Assembly: GCA_022072085.1 (NCBI GenBank)
Contig: JAJVII010000013.1
Coordinates: 1 to 64,000 of the forward strand
Direction of reading: 5' to 3'
From: Phycisphaerae bacterium
GTDB taxonomy: Bacteria > Planctomycetota > Phycisphaerae > JAJVII01
DNA: 64,000 bases
This document shows positions 1 through 7,859 of this stretch, piece after piece. Below the pieces are notes generated by a model. The model was not told the origin of the DNA, made no database searches, and saw only the letters and a list, made by a program, of their open reading frames with translations. The first letter of the stretch is position 1, and the number at the start of each line of letters is the position of its first letter. Position numbers and translations under genes: made by a program.

Positions 1-44
1 GCATCCGTGGCACACGTCGAAATTCCCCTTGCAAGCCGAAAAAG

Positions 45-75
45 CGGATATACTATGTCAATAGTAGAATATCCG
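45..75. promoter_or_regulatory. AT-rich bulged hairpin upstream of first gene
   Basis: Bases 45-56 (CGGATATACTAT) pair with 61-66 plus 70-75 (ATAGTA and TATCCG) around a GTCA loop, giving a 12-bp stem with a 3-nt GAA bulge at 67-69. The element is markedly AT-rich in very GC-rich DNA and lies about 84 bases before the start codon at 159. It could be a leader RNA structure, a protein-binding dyad, or the end of an upstream transcript. No long U-tract follows on either strand, so a standard terminator is less likely. Function is not known. Confidence 0.45.
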
Positions 76-158
76 GCACGGGTTCTCGGCGGTCGTTCCG
101 GCCTGCCGACAGTGTCGGTTCACGTTCTGGGCGGGGTTCCGCCCGGGGAGAGAATTCC

Positions 159-1055
159 ATGATCAAGTGGGGCCTTTGCAGAAGCGGCATCGTCGGTCTG
201 GTCGTGGCGGCTCTGTGCGTCGGCGCGGCACTGGCCGACGGCGATGCACCACCGGTGAAAGACCCGGCCGCGACGGACAAACCGGCGACTGACAAGCCTG
301 CGCCGCCCAAGCCGGCGCCGACTTCGACGGTGATCACCCCGTCGAGCAAACCGCCGGACAGCGGGCCGGTTGAAGCGGCCAGCCGGCAATTGCAGGCTGA
401 CCAGAAGGCCCTGGCCAACGCCAGGGAGGTGCACAAGATGGTGGCGTCCAAGCTGGTCAGCCAGTTCGAGGACACGCCTGAGATGAAGGCGGCGCTGGCG
501 GCGGAGGAAAAGGCTCAGAGCGCCTATCAGGCGGCCCTGGACGCGGTGCTGGCCAGGCTCCAGACGCAGGAGGATTACAAGGCGGCGGTGGCTGCCCGCG
601 ATTCGGCCCGCGCCAAGGTGGACGAGGTCAAGCGGAGCGGCCGCCGACCTGACGATCTGATCGCGGCGGCCAACGAGGCGATGAACGCCGGCGCGGCGGT
701 CAGCCGCCTGGAAGACGCTGCGAAGGAGGCCGACCCCGCATTCAAGACGGCCCAGAGCGTGCTGATCGAGGCCCACAGGAAGGTGATGGCCCTGCGCGAT
801 GCATTCGCCAAGAAGATGCAGAGCAATGAGGAGTGGACAAAGGCCAACAAGGCGGTCGAGGAGGCCCAGGCCAGGGTAAACAGCGATCAGCAGCAGTTGA
901 ATGATGCCCAGAAGCAGTACAACACGGAGAGGGCCGCCTATGCCCTCTACCTTCAGAAGAAGCAGGAAGAGGAGCGGCTGCAGCGTGTTCATGACGGCGG
1001 GACGATCATCATCGTGCCCGGCGGAGGTCGAGGCGGCCGAGGCCGAGGCCGCTGA
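159..1055 (+). CDS. Secreted coiled-coil protein with Gly/Arg-rich tail
   Basis: A 298-residue protein that I cannot assign to a named family. The ATG at 159 follows a GGGGAG ribosome site at a good distance. It opens with a Sec signal peptide (about residues 1-26, ending near ALA-DG). A Pro/Ala/Lys/Thr-rich linker follows (about 27-68) with PATDKPATDKPAPPKP-type repeats. The bulk (about 70-275) is alanine-, glutamine- and charge-rich with heptad-like spacing, suggesting a long helical coiled coil. It ends with a short hydrophobic stretch (TIIIVPGGG) and a Gly/Arg tail (GGRGGRGRGR). It is likely periplasmic or envelope-associated, perhaps structural. It stands alone and a strong terminator follows, so it appears to be monocistronic. 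The tail could bind anionic polymer or nucleic acid, but that is a guess. Confidence 0.8.
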   Translation: MIKWGLCRSGIVGLVVAALCVGAALADGDAPPVKDPAATDKPATDKPAPPKPAPTSTVITPSSKPPDSGPVEAASRQLQADQKALANAREVHKMVASKLVSQFEDTPEMKAALAAEEKAQSAYQAALDAVLARLQTQEDYKAAVAARDSARAKVDEVKRSGRRPDDLIAAANEAMNAGAAVSRLEDAAKEADPAFKTAQSVLIEAHRKVMALRDAFAKKMQSNEEWTKANKAVEEAQARVNSDQQQLNDAQKQYNTERAAYALYLQKKQEEERLQRVHDGGTIIIVPGGGRGGRGRGR

Positions 1056-1091
1056 CCGGCGCCCGGCGAGAAGATCGCCGAAAGCAACGCG

Positions 1092-1120
1092 GGCCGGGAG
1101 GCATTCCTCCCGGCCTTTCT
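1092..1120 (+). terminator. Rho-independent terminator
   Basis: A perfect 10-bp stem, GGCCGGGAGG (1092-1101) with CCTCCCGGCC (1106-1115), closed by a CATT tetraloop and followed by TTTCT. It lies 37 bases after the stop of the coiled-coil gene and before the next gene on the same strand, so it should separate the two transcripts. Confidence 0.8.
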
Positions 1121-1298
1121 CATGCGCCTTGCAGTTGCCAACGGCGAGCGGCGTGGGGAACTGACAATCGGCACAAGGTTTCTAGGTGAAACATCCGTAG
1201 CCTTCGCCGCGTGCCGGGGTTTGACGTAGAATAGCAGGAGGTTCTTCGCTGCGCGCGGAATACGGCCGCGGCCTGCCAGCCACCGAAAGGGCATTCAA

Positions 1299-4211
1299 GT
1301 GCATCGCCTTGCGATTCGCAGTGCGGCAACGCTGGCTTTGATGCTGGTCGGGTCGGGGCCGCTTCTGGCGGCGGACATTGACGAGCTTACAGTCAAGCCG
1401 GAGCAGGTCTTCGAGTTCACCGAGAAGCCCGCGGTCACGCGTGACGGCGACAGGTTCACCATCACGTTTGCGAGCAAGGGGCATTGCGACGCGACGGTGG
1501 CGATCGAGGACAGCGGCGGGAAGATTCTCCGGCATCTGGCCAGCGGCGTGCTCGGGCCCAAGGCCCCGTCGCCGTTCCAGCAGGACTCGCTCAGGCAGGA
1601 GATCGTCTGGGACGGCAAGAACGACCAGGGCGCGTATGTCTGCGACCAGAACGGGCTGGGCGTGCGGGTCTCGCTGGGCCTGAAGGCCCGGCTGGAGCGG
1701 ACGCTGTACTGGTCGCCCTGCAAGCGGGCCGCCCAGACGGTCGGCCGGACCTTCGCCGGCGCTGTCGGCGGCGTCGCCATCCAGGCGGCGCCCGAGGGCG
1801 TCTATGTCTTCGACGGCGGTCAGGCGGCTGACCACGTTCGCCTCTTCGACCACGCCGGCAAGTACCTGCGGACGATCTACCCGTTCTCGGCCGACAGCCT
1901 GCCCAAGGTGCAGGGCCTGATGCGGCACCAGTTCCCCGGCGACAGCCGGCAACTGCCGATCAAGCCGAGTTACCAGATGTGCACGCTGTTGACCAGCGGC
2001 GACAACGCCCTGAACATCATTTTCAAGGACGATCGCTACTTCCTCGGTCCGATGGACCCTGCCCACAAGGGCGAGCACGGCCGCGCCACTACGGACATCG
2101 CCGTGGCCGGCGGCCGGATCGCCCTGGCAGCCCACCGCCTCAACCGCCTGTCGACCGACGGCGCCAGCGGCGGGCTGGAGGTCTACGGCCCGCGTGTCGA
2201 TTCGAGGAGTCCCAAGGGGTTCTACAAGGCCACGGAGTCGTCGCTGTCTCTGTTGCGAGGCGGCTACGACCTGCTGACCAACCTGCGCCCGCACCGGTTC
2301 GCTTTGAGCCTGGACGGCAAGACGCTCTACCTGACACGTTACCTCCAGAATTTCGGCATCACCGGATACGGGGCCTACAACTACTGGCAGCACGGCGTCT
2401 ACCGGATGGACTTCGAGGGCCAGAAGGAGCCGGAACTGTTCCTCGGCGCCGCCGAACTGGGCCAGGACGCGCGGCACTTCGATATGCCTTCAGACGTCGC
2501 CTGCGACGCCAGGGGCCGAGTGTATGTGGCTGATTGCGGCAATCATCGCGTGCAGGTGTTCGAGCCCAACGGGACGCTGTTCAAGAGCATCCCGGTCGAG
2601 GCCCCGGCCCAGTTGGCCGTCTCCCCGAAGACCGGCGAACTCTATGTCTTCTCCTGGGAGATGCGCCCGTTCTCCACGCGGGAGCGGATGAAAGTGAAGC
2701 GGCCCTACACGCTTCGCAAGTTCCGCTCGGCCGAGGACCCGACGCTGCTGGCCGCCTGGGATCTGCCGATGACGGACACCGACGAGAAGTATGACCAGTG
2801 CGCCGACATCGACTTCTGGGCCGACCCGCAGGGCGTCCCGACGGTCTGGCTGAATCCGGGCCGGCTGCCGCTGGAATCCCAGACCCCTTCAGACCGCGCC
2901 CAGCCGAGGGACATACTGGTCCTGGCGCTCAAGGACGGCGGCCTGGAACTGATCCGCGACTTCCGCGCGGAGACGGAAAAGGCGGTTGTCCGCTCCCAGG
3001 CGCCCGGCAACAACCGCCAGCGGCTTTCCTTCGACCCCAGGCGCGAGGTCCTCTACATCGGCGAGGACGGGTTCTACTTCAAGGACGCCGTGGCCATCAA
3101 GCTCAGCGACGGGAAGTGCCGGCCGGTCAACCTGCCGTTCGACGCCGAGGACATGTGCTTCGACATCGAAGGCAACGCATACCTGCGCTCGCACAACCTC
3201 GTGGCCCGCTACGAGCCGGACTCCTGGCGCGAGGTGCCCTGGGACTACGGCGAGGAGCGCGAGCACGTGACCTACAACAGCAATTCGAACCGTCGCGAGG
3301 CGAAGGTCGTCTCCGGCCTGGCGCTGCCCGTCAATTCGGGGTGGCATCACGGCGGGATGCACGTTTCGCCCAAGGGGAGCCTGGCGGTCGGTTGCCTCTA
3401 CCTTTACGGTCCCAAGGAACGCGGCCCGCTTGGCCAGCAGCCGTTGCCGGAAGGCCGGCCCTATACGCCCAAGCTCTATCCGGGACGGATCGTCAACTCC
3501 GTGTACGGCTGCGAGTATGTGCACGTGTGGGACAAGTATGGGCGAACGGCCTACGAAGACGCCATCCCCGGACTGGGCACGCTCAACGGAGTGGGCATCG
3601 ACAACGAGGACGGGCTGTATGTCCTGTCGGCCGCCCCGCGCAACTACGGCGACAAGCCGCCGTTCAACTTCCTGGCCGGCACGCTGATGAAGTTCGCACC
3701 CGGCAAGGGCAAGATCGTCAGCGACAGCGACCGGTGCCCGATCCGCCTCCCGGCCGACGACAAGCCCAAACGGTCGCCCGACCTGACCCTCCTGCCCGGC
3801 CACGCCTGGGTCGAGGGCGCCCAGTGGTTCTACGGCGGGGTCGGCTGGCACGGCAAGAACCACGGCCTGGGCTGCGGCTGCCGCAACACGCGGTTCGCCC
3901 TGGACTATTTCGGGCGGTCGTTCGCTCCGGAGGTCGACCGCTACAGCGTGGCGGTCGTGGATACCGCGGGCAATCTGATTCTGCGGATCGGCCGGTGCGG
4001 CAATGTGGATGACGGCGTCCCCCTCATAGCCGAGGGGGGGCCTGCCGGGACGCGGGCGATCGGCGGCGACGAAGTGGCCCTGATGCACGGCGCCTACGTG
4101 GCGACGCAGACAGACCGGCGGGTGTTTGTCGCCGATATCGGCAATTACCGCGTGGTCAGCATCCTGCTGGGCTACCATGCCGAGGAACGGGTGGCTTTGA
4201 AGAACAACTGA
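1299..4211 (+). CDS. Secreted NHL-type beta-propeller protein with FlgD-like Ig domain
   Basis: A 970-residue exported protein. The start is taken as GTG at 1299 because it gives a complete signal peptide (about 1-25, cleaved after LLAA) and has an AAAGG-like ribosome site; no internal ATG would keep the signal. Residues about 45-130 resemble a FlgD-type Ig fold (VAIEDSGGKILRHLASGVLG, then a W-D-G-K-N-D turn). The rest carries NHL/SMP-30-like propeller blades, such as DVACDARGRVYVADCGNHRV near residue 405. Near the C-terminus it has a Cys-Gly-Cys motif (HGLGCGCRNTRF), then DYFGRSF and a VVDTAGNLILRIGRCGN blade. It is paralogous to the protein at 7860-10637. Such proteins are usually extracytoplasmic binding scaffolds; no catalytic residues are recognisable. 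The two flank a lyase-like gene, suggesting a shared role in glycan handling. Confidence 0.75.
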   Translation: MHRLAIRSAATLALMLVGSGPLLAADIDELTVKPEQVFEFTEKPAVTRDGDRFTITFASKGHCDATVAIEDSGGKILRHLASGVLGPKAPSPFQQDSLRQEIVWDGKNDQGAYVCDQNGLGVRVSLGLKARLERTLYWSPCKRAAQTVGRTFAGAVGGVAIQAAPEGVYVFDGGQAADHVRLFDHAGKYLRTIYPFSADSLPKVQGLMRHQFPGDSRQLPIKPSYQMCTLLTSGDNALNIIFKDDRYFLGPMDPAHKGEHGRATTDIAVAGGRIALAAHRLNRLSTDGASGGLEVYGPRVDSRSPKGFYKATESSLSLLRGGYDLLTNLRPHRFALSLDGKTLYLTRYLQNFGITGYGAYNYWQHGVYRMDFEGQKEPELFLGAAELGQDARHFDMPSDVACDARGRVYVADCGNHRVQVFEPNGTLFKSIPVEAPAQLAVSPKTGELYVFSWEMRPFSTRERMKVKRPYTLRKFRSAEDPTLLAAWDLPMTDTDEKYDQCADIDFWADPQGVPTVWLNPGRLPLESQTPSDRAQPRDILVLALKDGGLELIRDFRAETEKAVVRSQAPGNNRQRLSFDPRREVLYIGEDGFYFKDAVAIKLSDGKCRPVNLPFDAEDMCFDIEGNAYLRSHNLVARYEPDSWREVPWDYGEEREHVTYNSNSNRREAKVVSGLALPVNSGWHHGGMHVSPKGSLAVGCLYLYGPKERGPLGQQPLPEGRPYTPKLYPGRIVNSVYGCEYVHVWDKYGRTAYEDAIPGLGTLNGVGIDNEDGLYVLSAAPRNYGDKPPFNFLAGTLMKFAPGKGKIVSDSDRCPIRLPADDKPKRSPDLTLLPGHAWVEGAQWFYGGVGWHGKNHGLGCGCRNTRFALDYFGRSFAPEVDRYSVAVVDTAGNLILRIGRCGNVDDGVPLIAEGGPAGTRAIGGDEVALMHGAYVATQTDRRVFVADIGNYRVVSILLGYHAEERVALKNN

Positions 4212-4652
4212 GCACAGGGCATCGGCCGCATGGAAGACCGCGTATGCCACGACCCGGCCGGCGGGCGGTCAACTGCTCCCGGCGCGGGCCTGTGACAGTC
4301 TGCAATGGCCTGTAATTGCCTGCATCTCGCGGCGGGCACGCCTGCGAAAATCCGCCCAAAATTCCGACAATCTTTCGCCGGGCCAACCGCCGGCCGGGCC
4401 GACGGATGGGCCGACGGCCGGAATCGGCCCCGTTTACGCGGCTTCCGTAAGTCCCATTCTCGACCGGCCGCGACCCTATATACGGAGGGCTTGCATCCTC
4501 GCTGGCAACAGGCGCGGCCGGCGAACCGGGCCGGCAAGGCGGACCTCCTCCCCGGCAAGGGCCGGCCTTGTGCGGGTTGAATGAACGGATAGGATTGCAG
4601 GGGGCCTGGCGAACGCCGAGTGGGTTGAGCCGTTCATCTCCTGGAGATTGCC
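4212..4652. other. Intergenic region, no gene
   Basis: This 441-bp spacer lies between two same-strand genes and has no convincing open frame. It is rich in GGCCGGC-type short palindromes, for example around 4389-4425. A CTATATA tract at about 4482-4488 resembles a -10 element, but no matching -35 sits at the right spacing. A promoter for the following lyase-like gene could lie here. Confidence 0.5.
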
Positions 4653-7600
4653 ATGAAGCGAACTTGCCCGATCGTCGCGGTCATCGCGATGCTGCTGGTC
4701 GGCTGGGCCCGGGCGGACGGCGACCCGAGCCTGGTCGGGTTCTACGGCGAGACGGCCTGCCAGAACCTGCCGGGGGCCGACTTCAGGCCCGGGGCGCTCA
4801 AGCTGCCGCTGGTGGTTCAGGAGCGGAGCGGCGTAGCCCGCAGCGGCGCCATCGTCACCTCCGGCGTGCCCTTCCCGCCGGGCTTCCTGCCTGACGTGAG
4901 CAAGCTGCGCGTGGTGGACAAGGACGGCCGCCCGGTGATCTGCCAGGCGGCGGTGATGACGCGGTGGTGGAAGCCGGCCTACGACGACTCGGTGCAGTGG
5001 GCGCTGGTCAGTCTTCTGGCTGACGTGCCGGCGGAGGCCACGGCCACCTACTACCTGACCGACGACGGGCAGGCGGCGGCGCCGGCCTCGCCGCTGAAGG
5101 TGACCCGGACCCAGAGCCGGATCGAAATCGACACGGGGGCGGCGACGTTCGCGATCCCGCTGGCCGGCGAGGCGCTGCTGTCCAACGCGACAGTGGGCGG
5201 GCGTGAGATTCTGGGCCCGGGCGGCCTGCGCGGCACGGCCGTCGCCGGCGACTGGCCCGACCGCGGGCTGAAGGCCGGCGACCGGATGGCCGCGACGCAC
5301 GAGGCGGCGGGCGTGACGGTCGAGGAGTCGGGCCCGGCCCGCGTGGTCGTTCGCATCCAGGGCAGCTACGCCCCCGGCGACAAGGAGCACAAGTTCTACA
5401 CGTTCACCGCCCGGCTGACCTTCGCCGCCAACGATCCGTCGGTGCGGCTGGTCTACATCCTGGAGAACACCCGCCTGGACGCCAAGCTCTATGACGGCGA
5501 GAAGGGCAAGAGCCGCTTCGCGTGGATCTGGCCGTTGCAGGATGTCTCGCTGGTGGCGGACCTGGCGGCAGGCGGCGGGGCGAGCGCCTCGACGGTTGTC
5601 GACGGCAAGACGGTCAGCGCCCAGGTGGGCAATGAGTCCCTGGCAGTCCACCAGACCAAGCTGGCCAGTTTCGATGTGTCCGTGGGCGGCCGGCAGCAGG
5701 CAACGGGGAAGGAGCATGCGGGCGTCATCGACTTGCTTCAGCAGGCCGGGCGGGGCCTGGCCGTCGCTCGGCGGTATTTCCATTCCGAGTGGCCGGGCGT
5801 GCTGGCGGCTTCGGCGACGGAACTGCGGATCGGCCTGCTGCCGGGGGAGTCGGGCGAGAACCTTAAGTACCACTTCAACGTCGGCCAGCGGAAGAGCTGG
5901 GACGTGCTGCTAGCGTTCCACGGGCCCCGGGCGCCGGACCTGAGCAACCTGGCAGCGGAGCAGGAGACAAAGCTCATGTTCCGCCCCCTGCCGGCGTGGA
6001 TGGTGCGGGCGGCGGGGGTGACGGGCTCGTGGTCGGCGGGTCTGCACCTGGAGGAGGCCCCGGCCAAGGTCGCGCTGCGGCGGACGGTGGACAATCTGGA
6101 ACTGCCGTACGGCGGGCGGTTTGCCGACACGCGGATCACCAGCGGCGGGGACCATTTCGGCGTCATCAGCGCCTGGAACGCCGGCGGCGGGCACTGGAAC
6201 GAGAACAGCGCTTTCTGGAGGTGGGTCCTCTTCGGCGATGGCGGCGAGTTCGACAGCAGCGAGGCCCGCACGCTGTGGGCAGCCGATCTGTGCCCGATCC
6301 AGTTCGACACGTCGGACATCGGCGCGTTCGGCTCGTACATCTATTACGGTCGGTTCAACCTGGCTCGCATCCAGGTGCTGACCTACCCCGGTTATGTCAA
6401 TCGCCACACCGACTACCCCGACACCGGCCACATGGGCATGTGGATGTGGCATGAATACTATCTGCTGACCGGCGACCCCCGCGCCCGCGACGCCACCTGC
6501 CACCTGGGCAACTACGCCCGCGCCTATTTCTGGAGATACACGCACGACGGCCGCAGGGACGGCACCGGCCCCGAAGCCGGAGACGGCGGGTACAGGAAGA
6601 TGGACCCGGACGCCGATCCGGAATTCAAGCTGGACCGCCGCTACACCGGCTGGCCGCTCTACTGCCTGATGCAGGGCTACCAGTTCACGGGCGACCCGGA
6701 GGTGCTGGCCGAGGGGCGACTCATCGCCCGGGCGTTCCGCAACACGGCCCGCACCTCGCCCATCGGGCAGTTGGTCAAGGACGCTGCCAGCAAGACCGGC
6801 GGCGAAGACATTGACGATAAGCGCACGCACTCGATGGAGTACGCGACGGCCATCTTTGCCGGCGTTAACGGGGCGGCCTCGCAACTGCGCGACTGCCGCA
6901 AGTCGGCCAGCCTGGTCAGCAGCAACTTCTACAATGCGTATGTGACGGCTGCCCTGCGGGAGTATTACACCTGGAGCCGCGACGTCGAGGCCCTGGACAC
7001 GCTGGTGGGCGAGGCCGACCATTTCTGCAAACACATCCTGATTCGCAACCCGCAGGGCAAGCCGGCCGGCTGGTCCTACATGTTCGCGGACTACTGGGGG
7101 CCGTACACGTGGGACGACGCCACGGCCGACGTGAAGCCCTTCACCGACAAGATGAAGACGACCCCGGGCGTCGGGTTCAACGCCTTCGTCATCGACGCGG
7201 TCGCGGGTCTCTATTACCTGACCAACCGGCCCTATGTCATGGAGGTCTGCGAGGAAGCCGCCGCCACGAATCCGTACAAGAGCGACCTGGCCGACATGGT
7301 CAACTGTCTGCGGATGGCCCTGACGCACCCCAAGGCGGACCAGACACCGCCGGCAACGATCATGGACCTGAAGGCTGAACTGCTCGACGACGGGAAGATT
7401 CGACTCACGTGGACCGCCCCCGGCGGCGACGGCGGGAACGGCCGGGCGGCGTGGTACCAGGTCAAATGGTCGCCGGCGTCGATCGTCGAGATCACCGAGG
7501 GCTGGCCCGATCGGACCGAGCCGCTGCCGGCGACCAACAAGGAATGGCGTGCGCGGGCTGCCGCGTTCAATGCCCGCCAGCGGGCGTTCTGGGCGGCGTT

Positions 7601-7760
7601 CAACCTCGCCGGCGAGCCGGACCCCGGCCCGCCGGGCGCCGCGCAGAGCATGACCGTCGAGGGAATCCCGGCCGGCAAGGCCTGCCTTGCGATCAAGGCC
7701 TGGGATGCCGCCAACAACGCGAGCGACCTGTCCAACGTCGTCCAGGTGCAGGTCAGGTAG
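4653..7760 (+). CDS. YetA / exo-rhamnogalacturonan lyase-like secreted enzyme
   Basis: A 1,035-residue exported protein. The ATG at 4653 has a CTGGAG ribosome site 7 bases upstream and gives a signal peptide ending near WARADG (about residue 22). The first 250 residues resemble the N-terminal RIFT-barrel module of PcRGLX/YetA-like proteins: a leading region with SGVPFPPGFL, then RWWKPAYDDSVQWALVSL and a YYLTDDG strand. A large central region (about 300-880) has alpha-toroid-like helices with aromatic and His motifs (GHMGMWMWHEYYLLTGDPRA). The last 145 residues look like a fibronectin type III domain (IRLTWTAPGGDG ... AIKAWDAANNAS). The family includes PL26 exo-lyases acting on rhamnogalacturonan, so pectin-type polymer cleavage is the best guess; substrate and catalysis cannot be proven here. 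It lies between two NHL-type paralogues on the same strand. Confidence 0.65.
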   Translation: MKRTCPIVAVIAMLLVGWARADGDPSLVGFYGETACQNLPGADFRPGALKLPLVVQERSGVARSGAIVTSGVPFPPGFLPDVSKLRVVDKDGRPVICQAAVMTRWWKPAYDDSVQWALVSLLADVPAEATATYYLTDDGQAAAPASPLKVTRTQSRIEIDTGAATFAIPLAGEALLSNATVGGREILGPGGLRGTAVAGDWPDRGLKAGDRMAATHEAAGVTVEESGPARVVVRIQGSYAPGDKEHKFYTFTARLTFAANDPSVRLVYILENTRLDAKLYDGEKGKSRFAWIWPLQDVSLVADLAAGGGASASTVVDGKTVSAQVGNESLAVHQTKLASFDVSVGGRQQATGKEHAGVIDLLQQAGRGLAVARRYFHSEWPGVLAASATELRIGLLPGESGENLKYHFNVGQRKSWDVLLAFHGPRAPDLSNLAAEQETKLMFRPLPAWMVRAAGVTGSWSAGLHLEEAPAKVALRRTVDNLELPYGGRFADTRITSGGDHFGVISAWNAGGGHWNENSAFWRWVLFGDGGEFDSSEARTLWAADLCPIQFDTSDIGAFGSYIYYGRFNLARIQVLTYPGYVNRHTDYPDTGHMGMWMWHEYYLLTGDPRARDATCHLGNYARAYFWRYTHDGRRDGTGPEAGDGGYRKMDPDADPEFKLDRRYTGWPLYCLMQGYQFTGDPEVLAEGRLIARAFRNTARTSPIGQLVKDAASKTGGEDIDDKRTHSMEYATAIFAGVNGAASQLRDCRKSASLVSSNFYNAYVTAALREYYTWSRDVEALDTLVGEADHFCKHILIRNPQGKPAGWSYMFADYWGPYTWDDATADVKPFTDKMKTTPGVGFNAFVIDAVAGLYYLTNRPYVMEVCEEAAATNPYKSDLADMVNCLRMALTHPKADQTPPATIMDLKAELLDDGKIRLTWTAPGGDGGNGRAAWYQVKWSPASIVEITEGWPDRTEPLPATNKEWRARAAAFNARQRAFWAAFNLAGEPDPGPPGAAQSMTVEGIPAGKACLAIKAWDAANNASDLSNVVQVQVR

Positions 7761-7859
7761 ACGAGTCGCCAATTTGCAGGCCCGCGATGCCGACGGCAAC
7801 GGAGGCGGCCGGCCTCAACGCCGTTCGGGTCGCGACCCGAGGGATGGGAGGAGGGAGCC

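Noticed and set aside
2889-4250. 453-codon minus-strand frame opposite the first NHL gene
   Set aside because: Shadow frame; the plus strand has a signal peptide and recognisable blades, this one has neither.
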